64,000 nucleotides of DNA, from assembly GCA_012934845.2 (NCBI GenBank), contig WNNJ02003115.1, forward strand, positions 1 through 64,000, in the 5' to 3' direction. Positions 11,249 through 23,399 of the stretch are shown here, in pieces; position 1 is the first letter of the stretch; the number at the start of each line of letters is the position of its first letter. The translations under genes and the position numbers were made by a program. The notes under the pieces were generated by a model, which saw nothing but the letters and a program-made list of their open reading frames with translations, was not told the origin of the DNA and ran no database searches. Origin of the DNA: Pomphorhynchus laevis. Taxonomy: Eukaryota > Acanthocephala > Palaeacanthocephala > Echinorhynchida > Pomphorhynchidae.

Positions 11249-11994
11249 TCAATCTCGCTCCTAAGCATACTTTTCGTCTTAGTCTATTCAACACTCGCTC
11301 CATTCTTCATAAAGCTGATATGCTTCTCGATATCTTCGATCAATTATCTATCGATATTCTCTGCATTACCGAATCCTGGCACTCTGACTCCGACGATCTT
11401 GCTATTCGTCGTCTATGTCGCTCTGGTTGTTCTTTAGTTGAATCAGCTCGTCCAATTGCCTCTCATACATCTACTGCTTCTAACCATGGCGGTATTGTTG
11501 CCATTGCTCGTCCGCCAGTGTCTTTACGTAAAATTAACGTTAACATCCGTTACACCTCGTTCGAATTACTCATATGCAAATTATCAACACCTTTCCCTCT
11601 GGAACTTGTGATTGTATACCGTCCAGGTTCAGTTGCCCCCTCACGTATCTTCTTTAACGACCTTGCATATCTTATATCTCACTGTTCATTGTCTTATACC
11701 CCTTCTTTTGTTCTCGGTGACTTTAACATTCGTCTTGATCGCCCGGCTGACTCTGACTCTATCACTTTAACAAATCTTTTTTCTGATTTTAACTATAAAT
11801 TACTTTCAACAAGCCCAACTCATATTCTCGGCGGTGCTCTCGACATCATTGCTGCCTCTATCTGCTTCAATGACTATACTTCCTTGACAATTACTGATCC
11901 CGGTTTGTCCGATCACTTCCTTGTCACTCTTACTCTTAATCGTCCCCATCCTCCTTCTCCGCCTCCACCAATATTCACACCAAGTCGACCCTGA
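11212..11994 (+). CDS. LINE B AP-type endonuclease (start of ORF2)
   Basis: Apurinic-like endonuclease that nicks target DNA for reverse transcription. Visible blocks: LSLFNTRSILHKADM (N-terminal Asn), CITESWHSDSDD (catalytic Glu), ELVIVYRPG, FVLGDFNIRLD (Asp/Asn pair), GALDIIAAS and the closing SDHFLV (Asp/His). The start MASHLSP overlaps the ORF1 end by 37 bp in another frame. The reversed copy near 58850 also has a Met-Ala-x-x-Leu start at this point, so overlapping ORFs seem a family trait. The frame stops at 11994, just before the region leading to the RT. Confidence 0.85.
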   Translation: MASHLSPLSCSLVNLAPKHTFRLSLFNTRSILHKADMLLDIFDQLSIDILCITESWHSDSDDLAIRRLCRSGCSLVESARPIASHTSTASNHGGIVAIARPPVSLRKINVNIRYTSFELLICKLSTPFPLELVIVYRPGSVAPSRIFFNDLAYLISHCSLSYTPSFVLGDFNIRLDRPADSDSITLTNLFSDFNYKLLSTSPTHILGGALDIIAASICFNDYTSLTITDPGLSDHFLVTLTLNRPHPPSPPPPIFTPSRP

Positions 11995-11999
11995 AAACT

Positions 12000-14108
12000 T
12001 CTCGATATCCCTATTCTCTGCACAGCCTTACTCAATTCTTCACTCTTTTCACTTCCTCTTAACTACCTCTCTCCCGATGATCTCTGCATTCTGTTTGATT
12101 CTGAACTTATGTCTATTATCAATAAACTTCTGCCTAGTCGACTCCGACGCTCTCAGCGCTTGCGCCATGCTCCCTGGTTCGATTCTGACTGTAGTCTTTC
12201 TAAGCGTCGACTCCGTCACTCTTTTCGTGTGTATAATCGCTTTCTTAAACGTTCTCCCAACTCACTCCCTCCAAATCTCCGTGATTCCTACTTTTCTCTA
12301 CGCCGTTCACATCTTATTCTTATACGTACTAAACGTACTATCTTTTGGCGAAATCAACTCGAGTCATCTTCCAGCTCTAAATCTCATTGGAAAATCTTAA
12401 ACTCAATTCTTTCACGATCTACTTCTTATAATATAAATCCTGATGAATTTTCTTCTTATCCACAAACTAAGCTATCTAATTTACTTTCCCTACTACCCGT
12501 AGCCCCCTTGTACCCACTCTTCTCTTTAAATACTTCCCTCCCAGAAACTATTCCACCTTCTTCCCGTTTCGTCTGATGAAGTTTCTTCGGTTCTGCTGTC
12601 ATTTCCTAATAAAACATCTCCTTCTGACCCAATTCCAACTCACTTGCTTAAAAATATCTGCTCCTCTATCTCACCCTTTCTAACCACATTGTTCAACTCG
12701 TCCATCCGTAGCCGTACATTTCCTTCCATCTGGAAATGCGCCACTGTTCGTCCTCTCATCAAAAAGCAATCTCTCGACTCCTCACTACCATCTTCGTACC
12801 GTCCAATCTCACTTCTCCCAACCCTCTCTAAACTCTTTGAGCGTCTTGTTCTCAAGCAAGTTAATACATATCTCTTTTCCTCTAACTTGTTTCCTCCCTT
12901 CCAAGCCGCTTTTCGCTCTAATCACACTACTGAAATTGCCTGTCTTAAAGTTTATAACGACTTACTCATATCGCGCGATCATAAATTATGTAGTGTCATA
13001 GTTTCTCTTGATCTATCGTCTGCTTTTGACATCGTCGATCACTCGATTCTTCTACATCGCCTTCGTCATGATTATGGCTTCTCTTTACCCACTGTATCAT
13101 GGTTTTATTCATATCTGTCAAACCGTACATTTCGCGTCTATTCTAACTCTTCTCTCTCATCCTTCATCCATCCCGACCGGTGTTCCACAAGGCTCCGTAT
13201 TAGGCCCTATGCTTTTCTCTCTTCTTCTCGGTGACTTGTCTTCGATTTCTCATAAATTTAACGTCCATGTTATGCAATATGCTGATGACATTCTCATCTA
13301 TGCTCACGCACCTGCTTATCGTATTCATGATCTTAGTGTTTCTGTTTCCAGCTGTCTTGTCTCAATTTCCAATCATCTTTCTTCCCTTCACCTTTCTCTG
13401 AATCCTGATAAATCTAAAATTATGTGGATCCTACCTCGAAGCTTCGGCGTAGAACCTCCTTCCGTATCACTAAATTCTACAATTCTTCCTATCGTTGATA
13501 ATCTCGTTTTCCTAGGCTTTCATTTCGACAACCGACTTTCACTTAAACCTTTCGTTAGTGATAAAGTACGCTCATCTACCTTGATACTCCACAATCTCCG
13601 TCAAGTTCGTAGATTGATCGATTTCCCTTCTTGTATGACTCTCATATCTTCTCTTCTTTTCTCAAGACTTGATTACTGTCTTAGTCTATTTTCCAACTCA
13701 CCTAAATCCACTCTTCTTCATTTACAACGCATCATCAACGCTGCCGTCCGAGTTATCCTCCGTCTTCGTCGTTTTGATCATACATCCCACTATCTTGTTT
13801 CTCTTGATTGGCCTACCATTTATTGTAGTGTTCAAATTCGTATTCTTATCATTGCTTATTGCCTTATAACTTCTCATACCCCTTCATTTCTCAACCTTCC
13901 TTTTCTCGACAATTCTCGTACTGTGTATTGTGCTCTGCGTTCCCGTAATTCCCTTCTTTTACATGTCCCAAACTACTCTACCTCCTTTGGACTCCGCTCC
14001 TTCATTGTGGCTGCTCCTCTATCGTGGAATCAACTGCCTATTCATATCCGCCAATCAACATATATGCCGTACTTCAAACGCCAAATCCAATTTTATTTCA
14101 ACAATTAA
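12000..14108 (+). pseudogene. LINE B reverse transcriptase, frameshifted
   Basis: The RT portion is split over frames 12109-12576, 12644-13234 and 13008-14108. Motifs in order: SSYRPISLLPTLSKLFERLV, LDLSSAFDIVDHSILL (catalytic Asp), GVPQGSVLGPMLFSLLLGDL, MQYADDILIYAHA (catalytic YADD), a thumb segment, and the C-terminal FGLRSFIVAAPLSWNQLP. The shift between the last two frames lies around 13150-13190. Apart from a few breaks the sequence is well preserved, so the copy looks fairly young. Confidence 0.85.
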
Positions 14109-14215
14109 CTAATTACCTGTGACCTTTGATGTTCTTTTTTTGTTTGTTTGTGGTCATGTAAGCGTACATTTGGCACGCTTTTGCCACGTTAAATAAATTA
14201 TTGTATTATTATTAT

Positions 14216-15040
14216 AATTATAAACGGATTCAAAAAATTCCAAGCATGAAATATCTCACTGAACTGTTAATCACAGTCAAAATTTCGTGTGGCATGTATG
14301 CATACACAAGTAATCGAATCACTTTGATTACACAGACAATCGAGTCACTTTGATTACACAGACAATCGAGTAACTTTCATTACACAGACAATCGAGTCAT
14401 CTTGAGATTACACATACAATCGAGTTACTTTCAAAATTGGCAAAAAACGTGGATGCGATGGTACTCACCGTGTCATGGTTAAAAATTATTACCAAGTTTA
14501 TGTGGTGTATAAAATTTTGGGGTTAAATACGTTTGACAAAATATTACTTAATATCTCTAAATTCCATCTTGTGCAAAACTCTAAATATAAATTCTAATTG
14601 GATTTTTCGTTTTTAAATAAATCCAAAGAAATTTTTCATTAAAAAAAACTGATTTATAAAATAAATATAAACTGATTTATTCAAATATAACATCACTTCA
14701 TTGAAGATTTCACTAGTAAAATAATTCGCCGATAAATTAAAATTCTATTGTGAATTAAGATGTTTGGTAAAAGTGTAAACTTTTAATCTCCTTTAACGGG
14801 AAAGTTTTTAAATTTTCAATTTTTGAAAAAGAAGAAAAATATTAGATTTAGAAAAATACGCTTTGCTATATGCTCATACATAAAGATTAAAGATATAAAA
14901 TTATATTTATAATTTAAATTAAAATAATATTTTAATTATTTCTACACAATTGTTTCTAATAAAATCAAAGAAGTGTTTGACTAATTTATCATTTAGCTAC
15001 TAGCTATATCTCTATTCTAAGTAAGCTTTAATTTAAGAAA
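14216..15040. other. AT-rich spacer with a 26-bp tandem repeat
   Basis: At 14300-14432 about five copies of a ~26-bp unit (ATTACACAGACAATCGAGTC plus ACTTTG) follow the LINE B tail. The rest is AT-rich without a recognisable gene. Confidence 0.75.
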
Positions 15041-15049
15041 CCACGTAGT

Positions 15050-16525
15050 GTCGTACTAGGCCAACACAATTTCTTTACAGATCTCACAGCTCGAAACAAA
15101 TCTGTAGCATGTTCCAGTTACGAAATAAGCTATCTTTTGGCACGCAAAGGTAAACCATTTTCTGATCGTGCATTGATCGAAAATTGTATGATTAAATCTG
15201 CCGAACTGTTGTGCCCTGGGGTTCGCCAGAAATTTGGAGCTATCTCCTTATCAAGAAATACAGTAGTCGAAAAAGTAACAGAGATATGAGATAGTAAAAC
15301 ATATCACATACAGATATCTTTGATATCCATATATGTTTCATTAGCTATTGACAAGAGCATATTTATAAGGGATGTTTGCTCAGATTTTTGCTTTTATTCG
15401 TGAATAGAATGTTGATTTGAATAGAACATGAGTTGATAGACCATTTTTGAAATATGCCACTGGAAATGACATTTTTGATGCAGTATTCCGTTTGTTTGAA
15501 GATCAAAAGTTTAATGATAAGCTTGTATCAGTGAAGACAGACGGTGCCAAATCTATGACAGGGATCATTAAGCTATTTGTGACTTTGCTTACCAAATCCT
15601 TAAAAGATTTGTTTTCGGGGAAAGAAGATATTGTTGCATTCCATTGTTTGATTACCAACAAACTGTGTATTAAAATTTTCAAAATGTCTGGTGGCCTGAA
15701 ATCTGTCAACAAGATAGTTAATATAAAACGTTCACATGTTCATAATCTCAATTTATTGCTCTTCTTCAATATACAAACTTGGAATTTGAAGATCTTCCCT
15801 ACTATACATAGGTTCAATGAGTATCTTAGCATAAGGTTTTGAAGATTTTCAACAAACCAATTGAAGAAATTACGTATTTGTTGAAACAAAACCGAAACAT
15901 TGGATTTCTGTTATTTATTAGCGAAGAACTGCTATCATCATCAGGATAAAATTGTATAATTGATACAATTGAACAATTTTATCCTGATTATTATATCAGA
16001 TGGCTATCGAAAATTCAATATTTAAATAAAATTTTGTATTTCATTCTCTCCGCTAATAAATAACAGAAATCAATGAGTGAACATTCAATTTATAAAACAA
16101 TGGATTTTGTATCATTTATACACGATACATTGTAGAAAATATATTTTCCATGCTTTATAGATCTTAAATTCCACCTGAACACCTATTGCCAATCTACAAT
16201 GGAAGAATAAATGGGGCTAGTCGGTTTGGTTCTCCAAAGCAAATAAAAAATCTTTTGGCTTATTTTGGCCAACATGTTTGATAAAATTACAAATTTCAGA
16301 TATAAACTTTTCATTTTCAGAGTGCATTTAAGCGAAAACAACTTGTTGTTCAAAATTGAAACAACATTATCATGCTCTTGACTTTTCCAAGCATATATCG
16401 AAAGTAGGTTATTTGTCAAATCCGAATTTGACAAACGCTTTGAAGACTTTATTACCAAAAACCGTATCTTATTTATAAACTGCTTTCCTTTCTCCTCTTC
16501 AAAACAACGTTGCTTTCCGCCTTGT
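15050..16525 (+). pseudogene. hAT transposase, GTF2IRD2/FAM200/ZBED5-like, degenerate
   Basis: Plus-strand pieces match hAT-family proteins of the GTF2IRD2/FAM200 type. Near 15105-15280: SYEISYLLARKGKPFSD and FGAISLSRNTVVEKV. 15447-15842: GNDIFDAVFRLFED, LVSVKTDGAKSMTG (catalytic-region Asp) and IVAFHCLITNKLC. Near 16250-16480: ILANMFDKITNFRYKL and a KSEFDKRFEDFI block. The frame changes several times, a small foldback interrupts it at ~15900-16075, and a LINE B 3' end cuts it off at 16526. The open frame on the minus strand at 16183-16545 is its antisense shadow. It could be a dead transposon or a decayed domesticated gene; no terminal inverted repeats were identified. Confidence 0.75.
15899..16075. 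mobile_element. Small nested foldback (MITE-like)
   Basis: A 21-bp perfect inverted repeat, 15903-15923 and 16051-16071 (left arm begins GATTTCTGTTATTTATTAG), encloses an inner 13-bp inverted repeat AGGATAAAATTGT (15943-15955 and 15973-15985). It interrupts the hAT coding region, so it inserted after the hAT copy did, or is part of its decay. Confidence 0.75.
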
Positions 16526-16856
16526 AACTTTTCATACCCCTTCATTTCTCAACCTTCCTTTTCTTGATAATTCTCGTCCTGTTTACTGTTCCTTGCGTTC
16601 CTGTAATTCCCTTCTTTTACATACCCCAAACTACTCAACCTCCTTTGGACTCCGCTCCTTCCTAGTGGCTGATCCTCTATCACGGAACCATCTGCCAATT
16701 CATATACGCCAATCAACTTCCCTGCCGTGCTTCAAACGCCAAATCCGATCCCATTTAAACAATTTATCTGCTTGACTTTTTCATTTTTGTTTGTGGACTT
16801 GTAAGCGTACAGCTTGTACGCATTTGCCACATTAAATAAATTTGTATTATTAAAAG
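16526..16856 (+). mobile_element. LINE B 3' fragment
   Basis: Starts abruptly inside the RT C-terminus (LNLPFLDNSRP-type segment, then NSLLLHTPNYSTSFGLRSF) and ends with the family 3' UTR block TTTGCCACATTAAATAAA plus TTGTATTATT. It is a 5'-truncated insertion into the hAT remnant. The frame 16593-16775 reads 60 residues of the C-terminus. Confidence 0.9.
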
Positions 16857-18580
16857 GGCCCCTATAACTGCAATTGGAATTAATTGATATTCAAAATATC
16901 TTGAAAGGAAAATATTAAGGAGTGGGCTTCTCTGCCCACTGAGAGATAACAAGAGATGGAAATTTTTGCTTCAAAAAAATTATACATGTTTAGATAAGGT
17001 CAAAGTTGTCCAAACCTTGATCTGGTTTATCCAGATCAAGGTTGTCAGCAAAACACGTGTCTTCTGTTATGAAGATTTCTGGCTCCAGAGATTGACCTCT
17101 GACTTTGACCACCTTAAAGAATAAAATACACCCCATCGAGTATTACATTCTCAATGTAATTTTTATCATCAAATGAATTATATCAGCATGAATTACATAG
17201 TATGATCACGAAGTATACCCATTATTTGATTTCTATAATTTTATCAAAACAAACCCCTATCAAAAGCGGGATTTCTAGTTTGAAACTCAGGAGTTATAAA
17301 ACTCTGAATTTCTGCTTTCCTCTGAGAGAAGAGGGTGATGATAATATATAAGACAAAGTTAGGATGCAATCATCTTAAGTTTTATTCAAAAATTTGAATT
17401 ATTGCATTTGATTATATGAAGGGCTTAGATTTTTCAAAGTGGATATTGTAGCAAAACTTATATTTCTATAACTAAAATATAACGACAAAACTAAACTTAT
17501 AACGATTTTAACTTGTTTTTCAAATTCAATACTTACAAATTAAATACATCTAATGAAATAGTTATGAGAGTTAAAAAAATCGAAATGCTCGGTTGGATCA
17601 GACAGGTTCTGTGTATTTTATTTTCTTCTATTCTATTGCATGGTAAAGCGTGTAGCCAGAGTGGATTAATATTAATCATTTGCTTATATGTACATGAACC
17701 AACAGCATATCAATAAAAATAAAAGGTTGAATCAACCAAATACGAATCTTTGGAAAATTCTGACTATCGCAGTGAAGTCCCCGATCTCGAAAGCAAATAA
17801 TCGAAATGGTGCAGAAATATACGGTCGTTAATAGAACATAATCATTGACCCATTAGAAAGATTCAGGTGCCTGTGATACAAAACCGCACAAAGGAAGTGT
17901 TGAAATCCTGCCTTTCTTAAATATTTTGGAGTATGTTAAATATCCGTTCTGTATGAATGAAGATGTGACACACTAAATTTTTAATATTAAATAAGGTAAA
18001 TTTTAATTTATAATCAAGTTGAGATCATTTTAAAATGGAAAATGATTTTTTTAAAAGGATCTCTTGCGTGGATCGAAATGTGGTTCTAATCTAAAATTTG
18101 CTGTATTTGCTCGCTTGGATAATTATGTTATGTAAGAAACATGTTTATTTTAACATCTAAATGCCATTTTTGATCAACTTTTAATATATTTGAATAAATA
18201 CTTGCGGTTCAAGTGTTTAAGTGTCTACACTTCACATAGGCATACTATGCGAAAACTAACATTAAACATAACTTTAAATAAAAACTTTAAATAATATTAT
18301 ATAATATATTATATTAACTCATAATATTATATCTTATAATATATTAACCCATAATATATATATATATTAGAATATATAATTATATAATAATTACAAATAT
18401 TTTTAATTAATATAATTAAAAATATTAACTATTTATAAAGATGAGATTAATAATTTATTATAAAGTTTATGTGTTGAATTACAAAATGCAAAATAAAATA
18501 ATGTCAATTACATCTGTGTTTAACAAATCACGCAACTAAACACATTACAAGAGTTAGGGTGTGCTGAAATCATAAAAACA
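16857..18580. other. Intergenic, AT-rich, no gene recognised
   Basis: A perfect 13-bp hairpin lies at 17013-17043 (AACCTTGATCTGG, loop TTTAT), and a wider imperfect inverted repeat links AGGTCAAAG (~16997) with CTTTGACC (~17103). The frame 17513-17716 shows no domain. 18290-18420 is almost pure A/T. The selenocysteine lyase stop codon lies at the end of this stretch. Confidence 0.5.
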
Positions 18581-21080
18581 CTAATCTTTCAAGGAGTTAA
18601 TAATTTTATCAATTTCATAGCCAGTTGTATATCGCCCTAATGATATTCTTACAATATCTCCATCTTGAACTAAAATATTATCCTGTAGTTGCATTGCTTT
18701 CAAAACGTTAGAAGGACATTTTGAAGAAGAGTGGCACGCAGCACCACATCCACGAGTGATCAATACATTATCATCAATCAGATCAATAACACCTAGAATT
18801 AAACTTGTATTCGGTAATCGACTCATATCGCTGCCAATAACCTTCGCTCCTTTCCGTTTTGATCTGTCAAGAAGTGCTTGTTCTAATCGATTCCGTTCTG
18901 ATTCTATATCGGCCAAATTGCTTTCATTCTTGATTAGAGAAATAGCCTCTGCAAGTCCTGATATTAATGGTAAGCATTCTGTCCCACTTCTTAATCCAGA
19001 CTGTTGATTACCTCCATGTAACAATGGATATTTTGATAACAAATTCTTGGCAACCTCACCTTTAAATATACATGCACCGACACCTTTAGGGGCATAAAAT
19101 TTGTGTCCTGTGAACGATGCAAAGTCAACTTTTAGGCTCTCCATATCTATAGGAATTTTGCCGATAGCTTGTGATATATCAGAGTGTACTAGAACAGTCG
19201 TATTGGATATCTTTTAGAATAATAAGCCCACTTTTTCATTTTACCTGATGATGTTTACTTTGAAGTCATTTACATGCATAGAAATTAAAATCTTAAATAT
19301 AAAAATCCATAGAAATTTCTAGTAAAGGAGTATTTATTTTGTTTTTTTTAACAAAAACATTTTTTATCTCTATTATCAATAGTTCTCGATAGTTTTATTA
19401 ACAGTTTTATTATAATTATTAATTATAAATAATAACTCATGAAGACGACTGCGTCGTCGAAAATTTAAAGAAAATATTATCTTAAGCTTTGAAAAAATGA
19501 TTTTTTTCATTTTATCGAATGAATTAAATTATTTTTATAATTGTGCGCTCTTTACAATATTGCAAGTGATGATATACAATATTGAATTTTTGAGTGACAA
19601 AATTTATTTTGAATTTATATTATACAGAATTTATATTTTTTATTCCCTAAAAATTTTTAACTTTATATCCTTAAAACATAGTTTGAAATAAGTACAGTCA
19701 TTCAGTTAAAAAAGTCGGAAACCGATTGATCGCCCAGTCATTCGAGTATACACGCTGCATTCCCACGTTGAACAGATGCGCTTAATTGTTGCCTGAGGAA
19801 AGCCTTTGATCGAGGTTCGCCAGTGGCCTTTGACATCATCTTCCCGATGATGTCAAAAAATTAAAAAATATCATTAGTTATCATATAGACTATAAGTAAT
19901 CGAAATGGATATCACATCAACCCTTCCAAATGCACAATCCTAATGCACAGCGAAAACCATCTTCAAAATGACAAATATTTTACGAAAGTTATGTTAGAAC
20001 AAATATTTTACGAAAGTTATATTAGAAAGTTATGGTCCAGGAATCTCACAGTGAATGCATTTCTAGGTAGAGTTGTCAAACGTGAAGATATTAGCATCTA
20101 CACGTGATTGTATGTTCAATGAGATGCTACTTTAGCAGAGCCCTTGCTCAGATAATCGCTCAAGTGTTGATGAATTCGTTGCCTAAGTGCGAAGTAGTTT
20201 CCTTTCACGCAATCAAGTACCTGGCCTTGGCACAACGATGTTGGAATTTATATTAAATTTTTTCTTGAATAAATTTTTCAAAATTTTTTTAATGGTGATT
20301 TCACAATAATTGATGTTGTTTTTGCTTTTTAAACAAAAATTTTATTTACTTTTAATAAAAATTAATAATTATTTAGTTCTGCAAATATTTCGCTGATAAT
20401 TTTCACAGATACCTCCCAAGTAGACATATTGTCACGAAAAATAGCAGTCTCAGTGTGCTTCTTATTCTAAAAGATACCCTAAATATATTTTCCATATAAT
20501 CACTCTTAGTAATCAACAACTTTAATTTATCATTAAATTCAGAAACCGGCTGTATAATACCCGTTTCGTTGTTCGCTAACATAACACACCCTAATACTAA
20601 AGAATATTGGTGAAATGGTGGAGGATCATTCATCATTAGTTCAACGTCAATTACACCATTTTGTTTAACTGGAATCAAGTATACATCAATCATACCTAAC
20701 TGTTTATACTTTTTGACTGTTGTTAAGATTGAGTCGTGTTCAATTTCTGATGTGACTATTAAGGATTTTTTATTCTCAGCAATTGACATATGTGCCAATG
20801 CATTGATTATTGTTACATTGGCTTCAGTAGCTCCTGATGTAAATATCACTCCAGTTGGTATCATTGATTCATCAGGAATGCAATGAGGCCATAGGAATTG
20901 CTTAACAGTGAGTTCAGCCATTTGTAACTCCTCAAGAGAACATTTTGCGTACGATGAACTTACATTGTGCCAGTAGTGCTTCATTGTCAATTGTATGCGA
21001 TCTATAACTTTATCGCTGACGGGCGTAGTAGCGTTGTAGTCCAGATATATGGAATTCATTTGATAGTAAGTTATTATCAA
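18581..21080 (-). CDS. SCLY: Selenocysteine lyase, two exons
   Basis: PLP enzyme of the class V aminotransferase/NifS fold that releases selenide from selenocysteine. Exon 1 is 20478-21080 and exon 2 is 18581-19210. Donor AGG|GTATCT and acceptor CTAAAAG|ATA join in phase 0, giving about 410 residues (human SCLY is about 445). Motifs: YLDYNATTP near the N-terminus, FTSGATEAN (PLP loop), SEIEHDS, LANNETGI, VHSDISQAIGK, FTGHKFYAPKGVG (Schiff-base Lys), GGNQQSGLRSGTE, RLPNT, then GAACHSSSKCPSNVL, where Cys is the catalytic residue. The GAACHS form separates it from NFS1. Two in-frame starts are possible, 21080 and 21059 (MNSIYLDYNATTP); the second fits the family better. Looks intact; the intron is unusual. 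Confidence 0.88.
19211..20477 (-). mobile_element. Introner-like intron of SCLY with terminal inverted repeats
   Basis: The 1267-bp intron starts (minus strand) GTATCTTTTAGAATAAGAAG and ends CTTATTATTCTAAAAG. Read as reverse complement, the 3' end together with the first exon bases gives ATATCTTTTAGAATAATAAG. Over 24 positions the two ends match at 22. The splice donor lies within one inverted repeat and the acceptor within the other. The interior is AT-rich with a more complex stretch at about 19690-20240, which has no domain I can name. Confidence 0.7.
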
Positions 21081-21745
21081 TCTGAAATATAAATTTTATT
21101 TATAAAACACATCAAAAAATTACACTTACGAAACATGCCGAATTTACCAAATACAAGGAAATTTCAAAAATCATTAATTTTACAAAATATAACACATTTA
21201 CCTTAAATGCGAAATAAGAAAGTAAGAAAAATCATCAAATTTAACAATGTTTTTGTTAATAGGTGTCTCCTATTGTCATTTGTTTGTAATCAAGGTGAAG
21301 AGACTATTATTTATTTTACAATTATCATTCGAGGATTTAATTTCAGAGTAAGGTTTGCTTTATTTCCTGAAGTGATCCTATCCTCATTGAGGCTAATAAA
21401 AAACGCCTCAATTATTTTCCCTTTACAACTCAAAATTTAAAGTTAATATGGGGATACATCCAGAATATGATTGTATTTTATCACATTTTGTGACACTGTA
21501 CAGTTTAATTGGGACTTTCTTAATATAACATTGCTAATCGTTGTTGTATGTTCTTTTGTTCTTATATCAAAGGTTCTTAACGTTCGTCATACATGATGTA
21601 GTGAGAAAATTTTACATTTGAATACATAAATTTCACATTTTCGTCTTAATAGACAAAGAACAATTTAACAAACATTTTTGTTAAATTTAATGAACTATAC
21701 CAAGTTCGTTAAATAAATTATATCGGGGCCACAGTTTGAGGAAAT
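21081..21745. other. Upstream of SCLY, no gene recognised
   Basis: AT-rich sequence between the SCLY start and the Ty3/gypsy fossil. It should hold the SCLY promoter, but I see no clear core promoter motif. The frame 21207-21440 resembles no known domain. Confidence 0.4.
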
Positions 21746-21749
21746 TCAA

Positions 21750-23170
21750 TGTGATAAATGTATCCGACGGCTTCCAACGTGTGATCAATTAACTACTTCA
21801 TATAGAAAATTAAGAAGGGATGTTTGCATATCTCGACGACCTCGTCGTCTGTGGATATAATGTTTCCGACAATGACAAAAATCTAAATAAATTGCTTGAT
21901 TGCATAAGACATCTCGCTGAATCCAGACAAGTGACAACACTTGTCTGGATTAAGCATATTAGCATATTTCGATACGTAATCAAAAGGCATATATTGCGAT
22001 CTGATCCTGAACGTATCAAGATATTTCTTGAAATAAAGGAACCTAAATGTCAGTTCGAACTGAAAGGACTGGTAGGCATGCTAGTATATTACTCTTGTTG
22101 TTAAGTGAATAAATTTTAAACGATTACGTCATCAAATCGAATGTAAAACTTTTCCATTAAATCCTGAAGGTATTGGGTCTTGAAATCGATGCGCCACGAC
22201 ATAATCGAAGCTGTACTAACAATTATCGACCCCGAAAAAATCTTAACGGTATAAACTGACATCTTCAGGGCAGTTTCGTCACAAAATAGCCAGCCGGTCC
22301 CGTATTTCTAAAAGATATTACAGCCATCCACACGCAACTTCTCTTCTGTCCAAAAGGAAACGGTGGATTCATTCTTCTTCTTTTTCTTTAGCCTTTTTCC
22401 CGTGTGTTGGCGGGGTCGGCTCTCATGGAACGCATCCTCCATTTGCAACGATCCGAAGCCAGATCAGGGTGTAGTCCAGCATCTCTTAGATCCTTGTGCA
22501 GCGTGTCAGACCATCGCTGTCTTGGTCGTCCTTTGGGGCGTTTGCCTTTAAAGTCTATTTTCAAGCCTGCCTTTGCGATGGATTCATTATCTTTAAGATA
22601 TACATTTTAGGATCGTGACGAATCAGTGAAGTATATAATTTAACTTCAATAAAAATAATTAAAGACGAAAAGTTATTAGATGGAAAATTGATTTTATTTA
22701 ATTTACTTTTGAGGTTTTGTATCACCCTGGATCGAAACATGATTTTACTAATTTTGTTTGTAACAATTTTCGAAGGAACCACTTTCAAGTGAAAACGATA
22801 ATCAATACATGTTCAATCAATAATTGACGAATTTTCAGGTAGCCCTTTCTCATTTACTTGAAAGGATACATCTGCATGTAAGGTGAGTTAATGTTTGAAA
22901 AGCTTATTATTTTTTAGGACGCTTCAATCATTCATTGTGATCGAGGCTCATGTTTTGTATCGCGCGATTTTAAAACGTATATTTGCGGACATTGTATCGC
23001 AATGAATCATTTAAGTCCTTAGAACTTGTAATTCATAAATTGAGCGAGCTAATGGGGCTTCTATCGAAGCATTGAATGAGCTCTGTCATCATAAAAGCTT
23101 TCTGCAACGTCATGACAAAGGTTCTTGCTAATTACCTTACACTAAATGTACTCATTCTTATATGTGTCTA
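21750..23170 (+). mobile_element. Ty3/gypsy LTR-retrotransposon fossil (RT, RNase H, integrase pieces)
   Basis: A long-dead element on the plus strand. Near 21820-22110 lies the end of a gypsy-type RT: AYLDDLVVCG, then DPERIKIF and ELKGLVGMLVYYS. 22120-22365 resembles the following RNase H region. Near 22915-23060 is an integrase-core piece with IIHCDRGSCF and RDFKTY. A fragment of another retroelement lies between at ~22370-22570. No terminal repeats were recognised. It is heavily broken and appears old. Confidence 0.75.
22370..22570 (-). pseudogene. C-terminus of an RTE-like LINE
   Basis: On the minus strand this reads KRPKGRPRQRWSDTLHKDL, then LASDRCKWR and ADPANTREKG, the typical closing segment (GRPRxRW ... 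DRxxWR ... ADP) of RTE-type LINE polyproteins. The plus-strand frames at 22363-22610 are its antisense. It lies between Ty3/gypsy pieces and is probably a nested insertion. Confidence 0.75.
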
Positions 23171-23399
23171 CAAATTGCCCGCACAAGATACTGTTTATGT
23201 TTGAACGTATGCCAGGCTCTAATATCAGCATATAATCATGGCTATTGATACCGGTAAAGGTGTTACTGTTTAAAAATAATACTAACAAGCAAATTCCACG
23301 AGAAAACGGAAATTGTGAAATTACTTGACAGTTAAACGAAAACAACACAAATAGAACTTCAAAATGGAACAAGAAACTATGTATCTCCCATAAACATTC

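Larger units (their letters stand above)
9636..14215 (+). mobile_element. LINE family B, CR1/L2-like, near full length
   Basis: The most complete of at least six LINE B copies or fragments here. Order: 5' UTR rich in CGACAAC repeats (9636-9870), ORF1, AP endonuclease, reverse transcriptase, and a 3' UTR with a hairpin-like block (GTAAGCGTACATTTGGCACG, then TTTGCCACGTTAAATAAA) ending in a TTGTATTATT-type tail near 14215. The same tail appears at 16800-16856, near 24000-24060, and reversed at 55860-55905. ORF1 and the RT are broken, so this copy is not autonomous as it stands. Confidence 0.9.

Noticed and set aside
16183-16545. 120-residue minus-strand frame
   Set aside because: It is antisense to the hAT transposase C-terminal region.
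19497-19691. Small hydrophobic frame inside the SCLY intron
   Set aside because: Very AT-rich Phe/Ile/Tyr composition, as expected by chance in such DNA.
22363-22610. Two plus-strand frames with Cys and Trp residues
   Set aside because: They are antisense to the GRPRQRW...ADPANTR end of an RTE-like LINE.
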